From positions 1-53,686 of the IMG/VR virus record IMGVR_UViG_3300014491_000004: DNA of 53,686 bases; one strand, 5' to 3'. Below, one piece after another: positions 1 to 9,728 of this stretch; the stretch's first letter is position 1; each line of letters starts with the position of its first letter. Origin of the DNA: a virus. The notes under the pieces were generated by a model that was not told where the DNA came from, did not search any database, and worked only from the letters and a program-made list of their open reading frames with translations. A program made the position numbers and the translations under genes.

Positions 1-28
1 AGATTGCCAATATTTTCTTCTTCTTCAT
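1..28 (-). CDS. 5' end of an unidentified gene, cut by the window edge
   Basis: An AGGAGG Shine-Dalgarno (34-39 on the minus strand) lies five bases before an ATG at 26-28. The codons then read MKKKKILAI and leave the window. A lysine run followed by hydrophobic residues could begin a signal peptide or lipoprotein, but nine residues are too few to assign a function. The gene is divergent from the methyltransferase at 137. Confidence 0.55.
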
Positions 29-100
29 TGGGGCCTCCTGAGTGCGGCTAGTCTTATCGTCCATGTTCCAGTATACATTCAAAATACCGAAAAAGGATAT

Positions 101-131
101 TTAGCCAAACCGTCCAATTTTAGTATATACT
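101..131 (+). promoter_or_regulatory. Possible promoter of the methyltransferase gene
   Basis: TATACT at 126-131 could be a -10 box only five bases before the ATG at 137, so the transcript would be nearly leaderless. No Shine-Dalgarno is visible. The -35 match (TTAGCC, 101-106) is poor. It is listed because the same TATACT/TATTAT style of -10 box precedes the other plus-strand genes. Confidence 0.3.
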
Positions 132-136
132 AGACC

Positions 137-724
137 ATGGGCACAGTCACGTATAAAAAACAACCAGGCATACATGCTTCTGGGGGTACGGTTCCGCTAG
201 CTGGAACCAAACATCTCTACACCGTAAAAGCTGTTCTTTGGCCGGAAGAAGTCACAGAAGTAATTCAATCCTTGCTAATCCCTCGTTCTTTGCATGTTTG
301 CTGCGGATACAGCCCTTTAGGGGACATACGAGTGGATTTTGACCCATTGACCAAGCCTGATATGGTGTGTGACGCCTCAGCACTTCCTTTCCCCGACAAT
401 AGCTTTGAATCTGTATTGTGCGACCCACCGTATAACGGAAAAATGCAGTGGAACCACGATCTTTTATGTGAATTGAGTAGGGTTGCATCAAAACGGATTA
501 TTTTTCAACATTGGTTCATCCCAGCGGATCATGAAGGCAGGTGGAAGAAATGGCACAAATTTCAATTAAGCGATGTTTTTGTTTGGCAACCCCGTACATA
601 TTTTGGGCGAGGACAATTAATCAGCGTATTTGATGCAGTGCAGGATTTTAGCGTCTCTACAAAATTCAGTACCAAAAAACCAGGAGACATCAAATCTTTA
701 CTGGCGGCAAGATCCAAAACTTAA
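137..724 (+). CDS. SAM-dependent methyltransferase with DPPY motif
   Basis: This 195-aa protein has a class I methyltransferase core. Residues about 52-70 (LHVCCGYSPLGDIRVDFDP) look like the SAM-binding motif I with an acidic loop. They are followed by DASALPFPDNSFESVLCDPPY near 78-98, where DPPY matches the catalytic motif IV of amino-methyltransferases acting on adenine or cytosine. The length suits a compact phage DNA methyltransferase without a recognition domain. DPPY favours a nucleic acid base as substrate, but a methyltransferase acting on a small molecule or protein is not excluded. It is the only plus-strand gene in the left 19 kb and is divergent from the gene at the left edge, so it is probably an accessory gene, for example for DNA modification against host restriction. 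Confidence 0.75.
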   Translation: MGTVTYKKQPGIHASGGTVPLAGTKHLYTVKAVLWPEEVTEVIQSLLIPRSLHVCCGYSPLGDIRVDFDPLTKPDMVCDASALPFPDNSFESVLCDPPYNGKMQWNHDLLCELSRVASKRIIFQHWFIPADHEGRWKKWHKFQLSDVFVWQPRTYFGRGQLISVFDAVQDFSVSTKFSTKKPGDIKSLLAARSKT

Positions 725-735
725 TCAGCAAAGCT

Positions 736-1458
736 TCACGGACGAGGCCTCCCCGTTCGAAAAGCGACCTTGGATTCCATTTTTTTAGGGTCAAATGGTT
801 TGGAGTCTTTATCCCTATCTGTAACGAATGCATCAGAACCTATACCGGCTACACGAGGTACATCAACTTTTTTTGGATTGGTAGGTTTGCCACTCAGAGC
901 CCTGTCTGTAACAAAACCTTCTGACCCAGCTTCTTTTTCTTCCGACTGAGTTTCCCCATCTTCGGATTCATCCTCTATCTCAGATGTAATAGGAACCCCG
1001 GCTTCTTCTGCTTCACCGATTTCTTCAATGCCTTCTTGAGCAAAAGCATCTTCTACGGGAGTAGAATTCAAATCAATACCCAAATGATCAGATAACATTT
1101 CTAGAGCACCGGCTTGTTCATCCAAGCTATGGTAAGCTTCACTAACCGCCGCTGCCAGCTGTTCAGGGGCTTCATCAGCAATGCGCTTAAATGCTTTGGC
1201 GTAGTTGCGAGCGGCCGTAACTTTGGCGCTAAGAGGAGCTTCTTTCGGGGGTTGAATAAGGTCAAGATTTTCCTTTAAATTATCATAGGCTTCTGCTTGA
1301 GCAGCGCATGCCTCTGCCAAATTAGTTAAATCTTGCTCGATTTGACTCGGGTCAGAGTCCGCTACTTGACGCATTTTAGCGAATTTTGTTGTTGCCGCAG
1401 CTTGCTTTTCTATTCTGCGAGCTTGAATTTTATCCATGATTTCATAACGATTTGCCAT
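736..1458 (-). CDS. Hypothetical virion-type protein with two FVTDR motifs
   Basis: This 240-aa protein is not recognised. Residues 1-130 are helical and charged, probably coiled coil. Residues 130-175 are strongly acidic. The last 60 residues contain FVTDR twice (about 182 and 211), each followed by a Pro/Lys-rich stretch ending in KKVDVPR or KKMES. The same FVTDR...P.KMEVPR segment occurs in the 629-aa protein at 36506-38395, which links the two products. It lies 29 bases downstream of the 1543-aa gene and its ATG follows a GGGAGT ribosome site. The composition resembles head-core or scaffold proteins; the role is unknown. Confidence 0.65.
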   Translation of the reverse strand: MANRYEIMDKIQARRIEKQAAATTKFAKMRQVADSDPSQIEQDLTNLAEACAAQAEAYDNLKENLDLIQPPKEAPLSAKVTAARNYAKAFKRIADEAPEQLAAAVSEAYHSLDEQAGALEMLSDHLGIDLNSTPVEDAFAQEGIEEIGEAEEAGVPITSEIEDESEDGETQSEEKEAGSEGFVTDRALSGKPTNPKKVDVPRVAGIGSDAFVTDRDKDSKPFDPKKMESKVAFRTGRPRP

Positions 1459-1487
1459 AATTACTCCCTATATAGTGATTAGAATAG

Positions 1488-4400
1488 TTAAATCTCATTG
1501 GTCCCTGCAATTTGTGTTAATTTTTCTTCCTCTGCCCCTATTAATTCTTTGAATGGATCGGATGCGACTTGTGTTTGTGGTAAAACTTTGCTGTTGGATG
1601 CCCCTTTTTGGTGATCCGCACGGCTGGAGTTCTTGATGTTATTTTGGGGGAAATTGTTCTCCGTGTCACCCGTGTAATCCGGGGAACTTGGCGTATTTCC
1701 GTGCGCGTCGTACCCATCATCTTCCGGATGCGGCACAGGCGATCCTTGGTACGCCGGGTTCGGGTACCACACATCACGGTCAGAAAGAATCCAAGCCTGA
1801 TCCGGTCGTTCTAGCCCCATTTGGCGGGCATATTCGCGATCCGAATCTCCTTCCGTGGACGGGAAGCTCTGTCTTTCTTCCATCATTGCATTGTATTCAT
1901 TCTCAGACGCAGCTAATTTTTTTTCTTCTGATCCTATTAATTCTAATTGAGCATCTTCTGCGCTCATATGATACTTGGCGTTTTGAAGCTCGGGCTCAAT
2001 AGTTTTTTTACGCATTGCTCCATCATTTTCTTGACCCGGCATAATTGCCATAGCTGCTCCTGGCTGCTGCGGAACTGGCGCTGGTTGAGCTATGCTTTGA
2101 TTTTGCACAACATTGGGGCTTACCGTAGGAGCTACGGGATTTTGCGCGGGGTTCTGTGCTGGGTTTTGTACAGCATTGGGGTTTGCTGGAGCTACAACCA
2201 CGGGAGCTGCGGCTTGTTTCACTGGTTGAACAAGTTCACCTAAAGCTTGTTTTGCTGCATCCAAATCATCTGTAGTGAGACTAATTTGAGGTTTCCCTTG
2301 TTTTACCCCCGTGGTTCTGGTCCATACACCATATCGAGGTATAAAATATTCTTCTTTTTTCATGCCGATAGTATAGGAAAGAGGCTTTCCAAAATCTGTA
2401 ACAAAACCTTTTTCATTTTGGAATACAACATTTATTCCTGCTTGTTTCACTTCAGCCTTAGCTGTAATTGGACCTCTTCGCTCACGAACAAACGCTCTCT
2501 CCTGTAATTGGAGTTCATGCTCAATTGCATCATCGGTACTCTGATATGGGATTTCTTCTTCGTAGTCTTTTTTAAACCACATTTTCTTTTGTAACCACCA
2601 AGATGGTCCATGATGTTCATTATCTTCCTGCCAGTCATGCATGATGAGATAGCGTTCTTTCGCTTCTTCACTCATTTGAGGAATGCTATCTGGGTCAATG
2701 TCCAAATCTTCAGGGATACCAGCTATCTTACGTTTACTGCCTCTAATCTTCATCTGCTGGAGAAAATTTTTATCATCAGTATCGGGATTCCATTCGGGTT
2801 CTGAGGTTAATGCTTCAGGCATTTTATTATAGGAACATCTAGGAGAATGCCCAAGACTCCCCATAGGCATAGCAGCTCCGCATTCAAAACACCAATAGCT
2901 ATCATACCCACAATCCGGGCAGAAAAATTTCACACCACTCGCTGTTGACTCATTCATGACCAAATCTTCCGTCATATTAGGACTATTACAATTAGGGCAA
3001 TTAGATTGTTCTTCCATGTCAATAGACGCTGCTACAGACATCGCATCATCTTGAGCAACCCCTGGAGGTGCGTTTACAAGGCGAGGTTGAATACCAGGGT
3101 TCCTGGGAGCTAAGTACGGAGCATTAGGGCTATGGGGACCTGGAGTAGAATCCGGAGCATCCGGTACAGCCATAGGTTGTGAATTATTTCCAGGGGTTGG
3201 GGGAAGATTGGGATTCTGGGCTTTCTTTCTCATGCCTATTTCTTCAATATGACGAAAGTTGGGGCTAATTCTCCAGCGTGGCTGTCCCGTTTCGTCTGTA
3301 GCGACCATTCCGCTTTCTCCATTCGATACTTCAGGTCCGTAGTCTTCAAACATTTGGTCGCTTATAGCTTCAGCTACCCGAATCATATCTTCTGGTGTGC
3401 CATCATAATTTTCGCTGATAAAACCAAGTCTGTGGCTATTGAAATCTCGAATTTCTCTGACTACTCGATTCGCTCTATTGCCGCCTTTAGTTATTTCCCC
3501 AGCACCTTCTTTATACGCATGAGGCAATCTGCCAGTGTCGCCTGGAGTAATATCGGGACGTAATTGTTGCAGGGGCTCAGTGGCTTCTTTAAATTCACCC
3601 TCATTCTCTTTAGGAATTTCATGAATGTTATTTTTACCACACATCGGACATGTGGTTAAGCGAATATCATATTTTTTATCATACCATTTCCAATCACAAT
3701 CATCGCAGTGCATTCTTATTGTGTATTGCCATTCGGATGCTTTTTTAGCTCCTTGAACCCCCATTCCACGCAAAAATTGAGTGTCGTAAATTTTCTCTGC
3801 GTCATCAACTAACGGCTGTGTGGCATCATCAATTTCATTTTTGGTGGTGTAATCATCTTCAAAAACTTCGGGGTAAAAATCGATAAGTTCTTGCATAGTA
3901 CTAGGGTCGCCGCTACCCTCATTTTCGTATGCTTCTACTGCTTGACGCAGATTCTGATATCCATCCGTAGTAAGTGGGTTCTCCAAAAATTCTCCACATT
4001 TGCCACAGTAATCTGGAAAATCAGATTCACTTACAGAAAAGGGACCTTGAGGCAGTTTTTCTGGATCATTTTCTAAAGCTGGAGCAATCCCCGCCGCGGA
4101 CGCTGCTACACCATTTGTTTCAAGATAATGTTTTAATTCCTTAGCACAATTTGTGCAGTAAAGATCCCCTTCATACATATAAACTAGCTTACCTGGATTA
4201 TAAGCCGTTTTTTCCATGGCAAATCTAGCTTCTACAGATGCTATTTTAGGATCAAATAAATTTTGCTGCTCATTAGAGGAGGCTAAATAGGCTGGTTCAG
4301 CAAATTCTCTAGGGCGTAATTTCTCTCTATTTGTAAAATGAAAAGCGTGCTCAGCAATCCACTGGTCATCGGTGATAAGAGGTACTGTAGGGTGAGAATG

Positions 4401-6119
4401 CCCCTCAGCATGAACTTCATTTACATAGGGATCAGCAATGTCACACTGAGAACAAGAATAATTTTGAATCCGATGAGGATTATCTGAAGTCCAACGATAC
4501 ACAAAAGCATTCTCAACTTGCTTACGCATCTCTGGGGTAAGATCTTTACCAGCTATGAGTTTTGCTGTTTTATGTCCTGATTGCGCCATAGCAGCATCGT
4601 ATAAATCTTTATGGTTCGTACGTAGGTGCTCGAAACCAGCTATAGTGCTGAAATAGGCGGGGACTGATGGAGTCTCTTTGCCACACTTCTTACACTTCAT
4701 GGCATCTGCGGTTTTGTCAAAATATTGGTTCAGAACATCGTTTGTAGTTGCTGTTTTTCCAGCCTCCGCTACGCTTACTGTGGGCTGTTGAATATCATTA
4801 TCTATAGTGACAGGACTAACAACTTCAGATGTAGATTCAGCAATATCATCTTTTACAGATGATGCTTTTGCCGGACGAGACCTTGTTGGCTGCGTCTCTT
4901 CTTTTTCTTCACGTTCTTTAATTTCCTTGTCAATTTGACTCATCAAGCTAACAAAGGTGCTATTTTCTCCACCCAATTCATCAGCATGTAGAGTAATATA
5001 ACGCTCCATTAACCAAGGAAGTTTCTCCAAGTAACTTTTCATCGCGTGTACACCCAAGCCAGTGCGCTCTTTCCATACCTCTTCGATTTCACCGCGTTTA
5101 ATAGTCCAAGATGTTTTACCGGTATCTTCCTGTTCTTTCCAAGTTTTATGAGGATTGGCTAATTCTGCTCGCCAATCTTTGATTTCTTTACAGTGTTTAC
5201 AATGAGGGGTGTATTGACCAGTCTCTTCATGTTTACAATTTTTATCATGATTATATTTCCATTTATGTTCAGCCAGAGAGATGTTGTAGGCCGGTCGGTT
5301 GCCTACTTGTTGAATCAATTCCCAGTAAATATCAAACAATGTGATAAAAGTTTTTCCAACACGGGGTCCCAATGATCTTGGCTCTTCAACCCAACGAGCG
5401 AATCCTTTACGGAATTTAGCTACTTCCATTTGAGCTTCAGGACTTTCAAAATCAACATCACTACCATGCTCTTCCGTGTCGAGTATATTTTGTTCGGCGT
5501 CATCTTGTTCTTCATTCCGCACTGGTTGCCACATGGATATTTCTTGATCTGGAGTAGGTGAGTTATACATCTTCTGCTGACGTAGTTCTTTGTTCATTTC
5601 GCTGACGCGAAATTGGAATGACTTACATAAGAAAACGGTGAGCTGTTTAGCTTCATCTAATTTACCTATATCTTTATGAAAGCTTTTGATTTTTGTTCGG
5701 AACTGGTCAAGAATTTTTCGTTGTCCCAATACCGTAAAAATCATCTCATGAATAGCTTCATCCTTGAGATCATCACCAGCGGGACCTTTTACTTGAGTGA
5801 TTAGCTTTGTGGCAATTTCACTTTGGAACCAACGAGACCAGCGGAAGGGCTGGCCATCGGGGCCCAAGGGATAGGGTAGTTCTTTACCTGGATTAGCTTG
5901 ATTGTATCTTTCAATGTAAGATAAAATATAAAGATCAAAATGGTGGTTATAGGCTATACGGCGAATTGCGGCGGCGGAAAGATGAACTGGCTTCCCTTGT
6001 AAATCCGATAAACTAATAACAGACCCCTGAGGTCCGCTATTTGTTGAAGCAACTCTATACTGTATTCCCTGCGAATCTGAAACGATTTGTCCGGCTTCAA
6101 GCGAGCAGAACTTTAACAT
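1488..6119 (-). CDS. Giant multi-zinc-finger virion-type protein, 1543 aa
   Basis: Not assigned to a known family. The N-terminus (residues 1-55) has a small beta-rich start. Several zinc-ribbon-like Cys clusters follow, at roughly 290-312, 470, 556, 654, 705, 806-830 and 1043-1080 (for example CKKCGKE, CTNCAKE, CGKCGEF, CPDCGYDSYWCFECG). A Pro/Gln-rich linker with QNPAQNPAQNP lies near 1340. Two copies of an ELIG.EE.KL peptide occur near the C-terminus. Two spacers of the form FL..M...G.K.KA recur in the 2.5-kaa protein. A QQNLF peptide near residue 619 matches the peptides of the 1291-aa protein. Size, position and shared short motifs suggest a virion or internal-head component, not a single enzyme. 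Confidence 0.65.
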   Translation of the reverse strand: MLKFCSLEAGQIVSDSQGIQYRVASTNSGPQGSVISLSDLQGKPVHLSAAAIRRIAYNHHFDLYILSYIERYNQANPGKELPYPLGPDGQPFRWSRWFQSEIATKLITQVKGPAGDDLKDEAIHEMIFTVLGQRKILDQFRTKIKSFHKDIGKLDEAKQLTVFLCKSFQFRVSEMNKELRQQKMYNSPTPDQEISMWQPVRNEEQDDAEQNILDTEEHGSDVDFESPEAQMEVAKFRKGFARWVEEPRSLGPRVGKTFITLFDIYWELIQQVGNRPAYNISLAEHKWKYNHDKNCKHEETGQYTPHCKHCKEIKDWRAELANPHKTWKEQEDTGKTSWTIKRGEIEEVWKERTGLGVHAMKSYLEKLPWLMERYITLHADELGGENSTFVSLMSQIDKEIKEREEKEETQPTRSRPAKASSVKDDIAESTSEVVSPVTIDNDIQQPTVSVAEAGKTATTNDVLNQYFDKTADAMKCKKCGKETPSVPAYFSTIAGFEHLRTNHKDLYDAAMAQSGHKTAKLIAGKDLTPEMRKQVENAFVYRWTSDNPHRIQNYSCSQCDIADPYVNEVHAEGHSHPTVPLITDDQWIAEHAFHFTNREKLRPREFAEPAYLASSNEQQNLFDPKIASVEARFAMEKTAYNPGKLVYMYEGDLYCTNCAKELKHYLETNGVAASAAGIAPALENDPEKLPQGPFSVSESDFPDYCGKCGEFLENPLTTDGYQNLRQAVEAYENEGSGDPSTMQELIDFYPEVFEDDYTTKNEIDDATQPLVDDAEKIYDTQFLRGMGVQGAKKASEWQYTIRMHCDDCDWKWYDKKYDIRLTTCPMCGKNNIHEIPKENEGEFKEATEPLQQLRPDITPGDTGRLPHAYKEGAGEITKGGNRANRVVREIRDFNSHRLGFISENYDGTPEDMIRVAEAISDQMFEDYGPEVSNGESGMVATDETGQPRWRISPNFRHIEEIGMRKKAQNPNLPPTPGNNSQPMAVPDAPDSTPGPHSPNAPYLAPRNPGIQPRLVNAPPGVAQDDAMSVAASIDMEEQSNCPNCNSPNMTEDLVMNESTASGVKFFCPDCGYDSYWCFECGAAMPMGSLGHSPRCSYNKMPEALTSEPEWNPDTDDKNFLQQMKIRGSKRKIAGIPEDLDIDPDSIPQMSEEAKERYLIMHDWQEDNEHHGPSWWLQKKMWFKKDYEEEIPYQSTDDAIEHELQLQERAFVRERRGPITAKAEVKQAGINVVFQNEKGFVTDFGKPLSYTIGMKKEEYFIPRYGVWTRTTGVKQGKPQISLTTDDLDAAKQALGELVQPVKQAAAPVVVAPANPNAVQNPAQNPAQNPVAPTVSPNVVQNQSIAQPAPVPQQPGAAMAIMPGQENDGAMRKKTIEPELQNAKYHMSAEDAQLELIGSEEKKLAASENEYNAMMEERQSFPSTEGDSDREYARQMGLERPDQAWILSDRDVWYPNPAYQGSPVPHPEDDGYDAHGNTPSSPDYTGDTENNFPQNNIKNSSRADHQKGASNSKVLPQTQVASDPFKELIGAEEEKLTQIAGTNEI

Positions 6120-6148
6120 TATTAAACTACCTTAGGGGAATTTAGACC

Positions 6149-6379
6149 TCAGTCGAGTATTGGGTCGTTAGGGTCGTGATCCGTGCTGGCGTCTTCCTTA
6201 AGAACCGCCTGAATAGTTTCAAGATATTCTTTGTGGTCCTTGAATGCCTGGGGAGCTTCAGGGGCTCCATTCTGATCTTTTAGATCAAAGGCAACTTTTG
6301 TACCAGCCATGCGTTGAAATTCAGAAGCGTACAATCCGTCCATTGCGTCTGCGTCTATTTTTGCAATTTTTTTAGCCAT
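6149..6379 (-). CDS. Small hypothetical protein, 76 aa
   Basis: A short acidic soluble protein beginning MAKKIAKIDADAM and ending in the acidic DPNDPILD. No domain is recognised. It lies 29 bases upstream of the 1543-aa gene in the same direction, with a GGAGACCC ribosome site before its ATG, so it is probably co-transcribed with the tail-tip block. The central TKVAFDLKDQNG stretch may form a short beta hairpin. Confidence 0.6.
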   Translation of the reverse strand: MAKKIAKIDADAMDGLYASEFQRMAGTKVAFDLKDQNGAPEAPQAFKDHKEYLETIQAVLKEDASTDHDPNDPILD

Positions 6380-6430
6380 AATTAGGGTCTCCTGGAAGAA
6401 AAGATCTTCCTGCTTAGAATTTGGTAGTTG

Positions 6431-6589
6431 TTAAAATCCGAACAAAAAACCTTCAGAAGTAGCCTTTCCCTCGGGAAATGTAGGTAACTCAAAAATCAAA
6501 ATATCTTGTGCAACTTCAACTGATCCATTGCCTAAGGATGGTACATCCATGATTAATACATCTTGTGAAACCTCAGCGTAATCACTCAT
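6431..6589 (-). CDS. Small duplicated-motif protein, 52 aa
   Basis: Read directly from the minus strand: ATG at 6587-6589, stop TAA at 6431-6433. The product has an internal repeat, EVSQDVLIMDVPSLG followed by EVAQDILIFELPTFP, and ends in GFLFGF. It begins four bases after the stop of the LamG-like gene, and such tight packing fits translational coupling; no strong Shine-Dalgarno is visible. The repeated (Q)D(V/I)LI strand resembles short beta repeats of tail-tip proteins, but the function is unknown. Confidence 0.55.
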   Translation of the reverse strand: MSDYAEVSQDVLIMDVPSLGNGSVEVAQDILIFELPTFPEGKATSEGFLFGF

Positions 6590-6593
6590 AAAA

Positions 6594-7709
6594 TTATTCG
6601 CTCAAATATTTAAGATGCTGAAAAGCGTCTGCCGCTGCTGCTAGGGGAGGATTTCCCGTAGCGGGGTCAGTTGCAATACACGCGTCTGTATAAACATAAC
6701 CACTAGTTAAAGTATAAGTAGTTCCTAAACCAATAGTTGCTCCTGCCCCCAATACTCCAATTTCAATTGTATGAACAGCAGAATCCACTTTCTTAGCATA
6801 ACTTCTAGCTAATACCATATTAGGATTTACTGTTAATCCAGCATTTCCCATGCCGTAAGAGTCATAGATCCCCACGGTAGCACCACTTACATAATCTACT
6901 GTTTGTGCAGGAACTTTATTTGTACAATTATAGTTTGGAGTTGTACCGTTCGCAGTCCATTGACTGTATACGCCAGTCCCTGAAGCAATCTTAGTCAGTT
7001 TACGAGCATCTTTTTGTGTGGGGGCATTTTGTGTGGTTCCTGTGTTATCCCATATTCGCACATAATCACAGTATTCGGCTAAACCTACGATATTAGACCA
7101 ACTGCCGCTGGCATAGCCTAACTGCACTTGATTGGCTGAGCTATGGGAAGAATAATAAGATTGAGTGCATAGCCCTGTAGTTAAGGGAATTACTTGCACG
7201 CCATCTAGCCAGCATTGAACGGTTCCTACAGTTGGACTAATAGTAACTTCAATTTCGATACCATGGTTTGGTACTGAGCTGGTAGAAATCAATCCGTTGG
7301 CACTTGCTGGACCAACTGGTGTAAATACAGGATATTCTGAGTGACCATAATACCCAAATTGTAGTCCCCCTGCTGGGTTTACAGCAAGTGACATTTGTCC
7401 GGTGCCGCTGTCTAACAATGAAATAACGGTAGCATAAGTGCCTAACGGCAATACACCACAACCATAGGTACGAAATACAATTAGCGTGCCTTGAGATGAT
7501 TTGAGATTCTTTCGAAGATAGGCATTAGTATCAAGATGTACGCCCTGATTTGGAAAACTACCAATAGCAGCATTTCTTGCGTATGCACTAGAAACTATAG
7601 GCGTGCTACCGTTGCCAATTCCAACATTTTCGTAATAAATCCCAGCTTGTAATTGAGTTGTATTATAGTAATCGAATGTGTCCGCCGCTTGGTATCCCAT
7701 ATTATCCAC
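6594..7709 (-). CDS. LamG/concanavalin-A-like tail-tip protein
   Basis: A 371-aa beta-rich protein. Residues about 60-230 look like a LamG-type jelly roll: alternating strands such as GTLIVFRTYG, QMSLAVNPAGGLQFGYYGH and GIEIEVTISPTVGTVQCWLDGVQV, then YVRIWDNTGT, typical of carbohydrate-binding laminin-G/pentraxin folds. Such domains in phage tails usually bind host surface glycans. The ATG overlaps the end of the upstream fibre gene by 8 bases, so the two are coupled. It is most likely a receptor-binding or fibre-associated protein. The fold call is fairly firm; the ligand is unknown. Confidence 0.65.
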   Translation of the reverse strand: MDNMGYQAADTFDYYNTTQLQAGIYYENVGIGNGSTPIVSSAYARNAAIGSFPNQGVHLDTNAYLRKNLKSSQGTLIVFRTYGCGVLPLGTYATVISLLDSGTGQMSLAVNPAGGLQFGYYGHSEYPVFTPVGPASANGLISTSSVPNHGIEIEVTISPTVGTVQCWLDGVQVIPLTTGLCTQSYYSSHSSANQVQLGYASGSWSNIVGLAEYCDYVRIWDNTGTTQNAPTQKDARKLTKIASGTGVYSQWTANGTTPNYNCTNKVPAQTVDYVSGATVGIYDSYGMGNAGLTVNPNMVLARSYAKKVDSAVHTIEIGVLGAGATIGLGTTYTLTSGYVYTDACIATDPATGNPPLAAAADAFQHLKYLSE

Positions 7710-8991
7710 TCACCGTCATATTAATTGTAAGATTTAAACGCATTACACTGCTAGCACTTATAACATTAAATTGTACCTCGTCATATTGATTTAATGTTAT
7801 GCTAGTCCATCCACTTAAAGATAAACTTTGATTTTTTTGTACCCCACTTAAATTTGGACCGTTCCCTGACCCCACAATACTAACTGTAGTAGAAAAATTG
7901 GCGTATGTGCTTCGAAGAACATCTATTACAGCTGAGCCAGGTTGATCTGCGGTTAAAGTCCAACCGGTTATAGTTCCCCCGATAGGCATATTAATTTGAC
8001 CCTTTAACCCCGTACCTACAATCGAACCCCCGCCATCAATTACATACTGAATCGCCGTAGTGCGGGTTGTTGTACTTGGAGTTACCCATTTAACGGTTGG
8101 TCCTGCTGGGGAACCGCTTGTTTCACTGGTGAGAATCTGACCCACAGTACCAGCGGAACCCGTACTATCATATATCGCTTTCGATAAATGTAAACTTCCC
8201 GTGGAGTCAATTCGAATACTCGGAACATATCCGAAACCTCCTTGAGCGTTTGCATTGACATTCCATTGTTGAATGTCGTTGCCTTGAGCGTCCCCCCAAA
8301 CAGTAATCATACCAAATGGGTATGTAGTATAAGATCCTGATGTAGCACTGGTAATATACAACATAGCGGGCTGCGGTCCACTACCTCCACTTACTCTACC
8401 CAAAAAGGCTGTGCCCCCAGGATTACCATAGTACAAATAACTAGGGCGAATATATACTAGACCACCGGAATCTTCCATGCTTAAGGCAATTTCTCCATCT
8501 CCCTGTTGAACAACAAGTGTACCCTCTCCGCCGTTTCCGCAACTTAACTTAAAAATATCATCTCCATCACTATCACCGGTCACATTCAGAGCAGCGTCTA
8601 CAAGCCCTGTTCCCTGACTAATGATAGTTGTGTTACCAAAAGTATCTACGGAAAAAGCCGCAGGAGATACACCGTTGGAATACAAGTTAATGATACCGCT
8701 ACCATGGGCATCACCAGTAACACTTAAAGCTACGCCTGTACCTGTAGGTGCAATGGCGATTAATCCGTTAACAAAATCAGCCGCGGTGCCTGGAATACCA
8801 AAAAAAACACCAGCTTTGTTTCCTTGAATAGTATTATTGCTGCCCCCAGGCGTAGAGGAAGATAAATTGGCGATACTTTGGGCAGTTACAGAATAGGCAA
8901 CTCCCGGTGCCGATGGACGGGCAATAGGCAAAATATCTGCACCTTGTGCAGGAACTCCCGATGTAAGTTGACTAATTTTCTCGTCAGACAT
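7702..8991 (-). CDS. Tail fibre / tip protein
   Basis: A 429-aa protein starting MSDEKISQLTSGVPAQGADILPIAR, the N-terminal anchor commonly seen in phage tail fibres and spikes. A long Gly/Ser/Thr/Asn-rich beta body follows, with repeated segments of the type VTGD.HGSGIINLYSNG and VTGDSDGDDIFKLSCGNG. The C-terminal 110 residues look like a separate beta domain (GTITGWTLTADQPGSAVIDV). It sits between a baseplate-type gene and the LamG gene, fitting a host-recognition module. The fibre call rests on the N-terminal anchor and composition; no enzymatic depolymerase motif is seen. Confidence 0.7.
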   Translation of the reverse strand: MSDEKISQLTSGVPAQGADILPIARPSAPGVAYSVTAQSIANLSSSTPGGSNNTIQGNKAGVFFGIPGTAADFVNGLIAIAPTGTGVALSVTGDAHGSGIINLYSNGVSPAAFSVDTFGNTTIISQGTGLVDAALNVTGDSDGDDIFKLSCGNGGEGTLVVQQGDGEIALSMEDSGGLVYIRPSYLYYGNPGGTAFLGRVSGGSGPQPAMLYITSATSGSYTTYPFGMITVWGDAQGNDIQQWNVNANAQGGFGYVPSIRIDSTGSLHLSKAIYDSTGSAGTVGQILTSETSGSPAGPTVKWVTPSTTTRTTAIQYVIDGGGSIVGTGLKGQINMPIGGTITGWTLTADQPGSAVIDVLRSTYANFSTTVSIVGSGNGPNLSGVQKNQSLSLSGWTSITLNQYDEVQFNVISASSVMRLNLTINMTVSG

Positions 8992-8993
8992 AA

Positions 8994-9728
8994 TTACTCC
9001 AGTAAAATAAACCCACTTCCGTCTTCCAAAATGAAACGGAAAGTCCCATTTTCTTGTAACAGATAGTTATTTGCACTTAGAATTGTCACAGTTGCTGTGA
9101 CTTGTAACTCTATAGCGGGACTTCCCACTAAAATCGGACTACCGTTGGCGTTGTACCCAGTCATGGTAAGAATTATGGTTTGGGGAGTCAAAGGAGGAGA
9201 AGCTGATAGATTCATGGGTATAATTCCCGAACCAATGGTAACCAATAATCCGCTATCAAATCCATCGGTTCCTGTAATCCGTATTTGTGCTACATCAATA
9301 GTGCTCCACAATAAAGTGATTGAGTTGGGAGTGATAACATTATTTGAATCCGAAACTGTAGTGGGTATGGCGCTCAGAGCAATTTGGGGAATGGGAGTGT
9401 CAGCGATTGTAGAATACCCAGCAATGATCGCGAAGCCTCGAAGTGAAATAGAATTGGCGTCTTCAAAAGGGGGGTTGACCATGTGATGAATAACTTGCAC
9501 TACTACTTGAGGTTGCACAAATGCTTGACTCATGTAAATCAAATAACGATTATTTGTACCATCAAATGATGAAGTTTGCACTGAAGTAAGTACACCGTTG
9601 ATGAAGATTTGCAAATCCCTAGCTGGATCAAATGATCCTAAAGGTCCGCTTTGTGTAAACGGTCCTGTATAAGGAGCCAACTCTAATTGAATACGATTTG
9701 GATACGGAGCATTAATTTGTGCTAACAT
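8994..9728 (-). CDS. Baseplate or fibre-attachment protein, beta-rich
   Basis: A 244-aa protein. Residues 1-90 carry PARDLQIFINGVLTSVQTS and ANSISLRGFAIIAGY; residues about 105-210 resemble an Ig-like domain (NSITLLWSTIDVAQIRITG.. IILTMTGYNANGS). The end has two similar strand pairs, NYLLQENGTFRFILEDGSG. The gene abuts its neighbours on both sides (0-2 bases), so it belongs to the tail-tip operon. Function is inferred only from context and all-beta composition. Confidence 0.55.
   Translation of the reverse strand: MLAQINAPYPNRIQLELAPYTGPFTQSGPLGSFDPARDLQIFINGVLTSVQTSSFDGTNNRYLIYMSQAFVQPQVVVQVIHHMVNPPFEDANSISLRGFAIIAGYSTIADTPIPQIALSAIPTTVSDSNNVITPNSITLLWSTIDVAQIRITGTDGFDSGLLVTIGSGIIPMNLSASPPLTPQTIILTMTGYNANGSPILVGSPAIELQVTATVTILSANNYLLQENGTFRFILEDGSGFILLE

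Noticed and set aside
1464-1477. CACTATATAGGGAG on the minus strand, resembling the end of a T7 promoter
   Set aside because: The upstream half of a T7-type promoter is absent, no phage RNA polymerase is seen, and the GGGAG is simply the ribosome site of the 240-aa gene.
9097-9486. 129-aa plus-strand ORF
   Set aside because: Antisense of the baseplate-type gene with no ribosome site and no protein-like motif.
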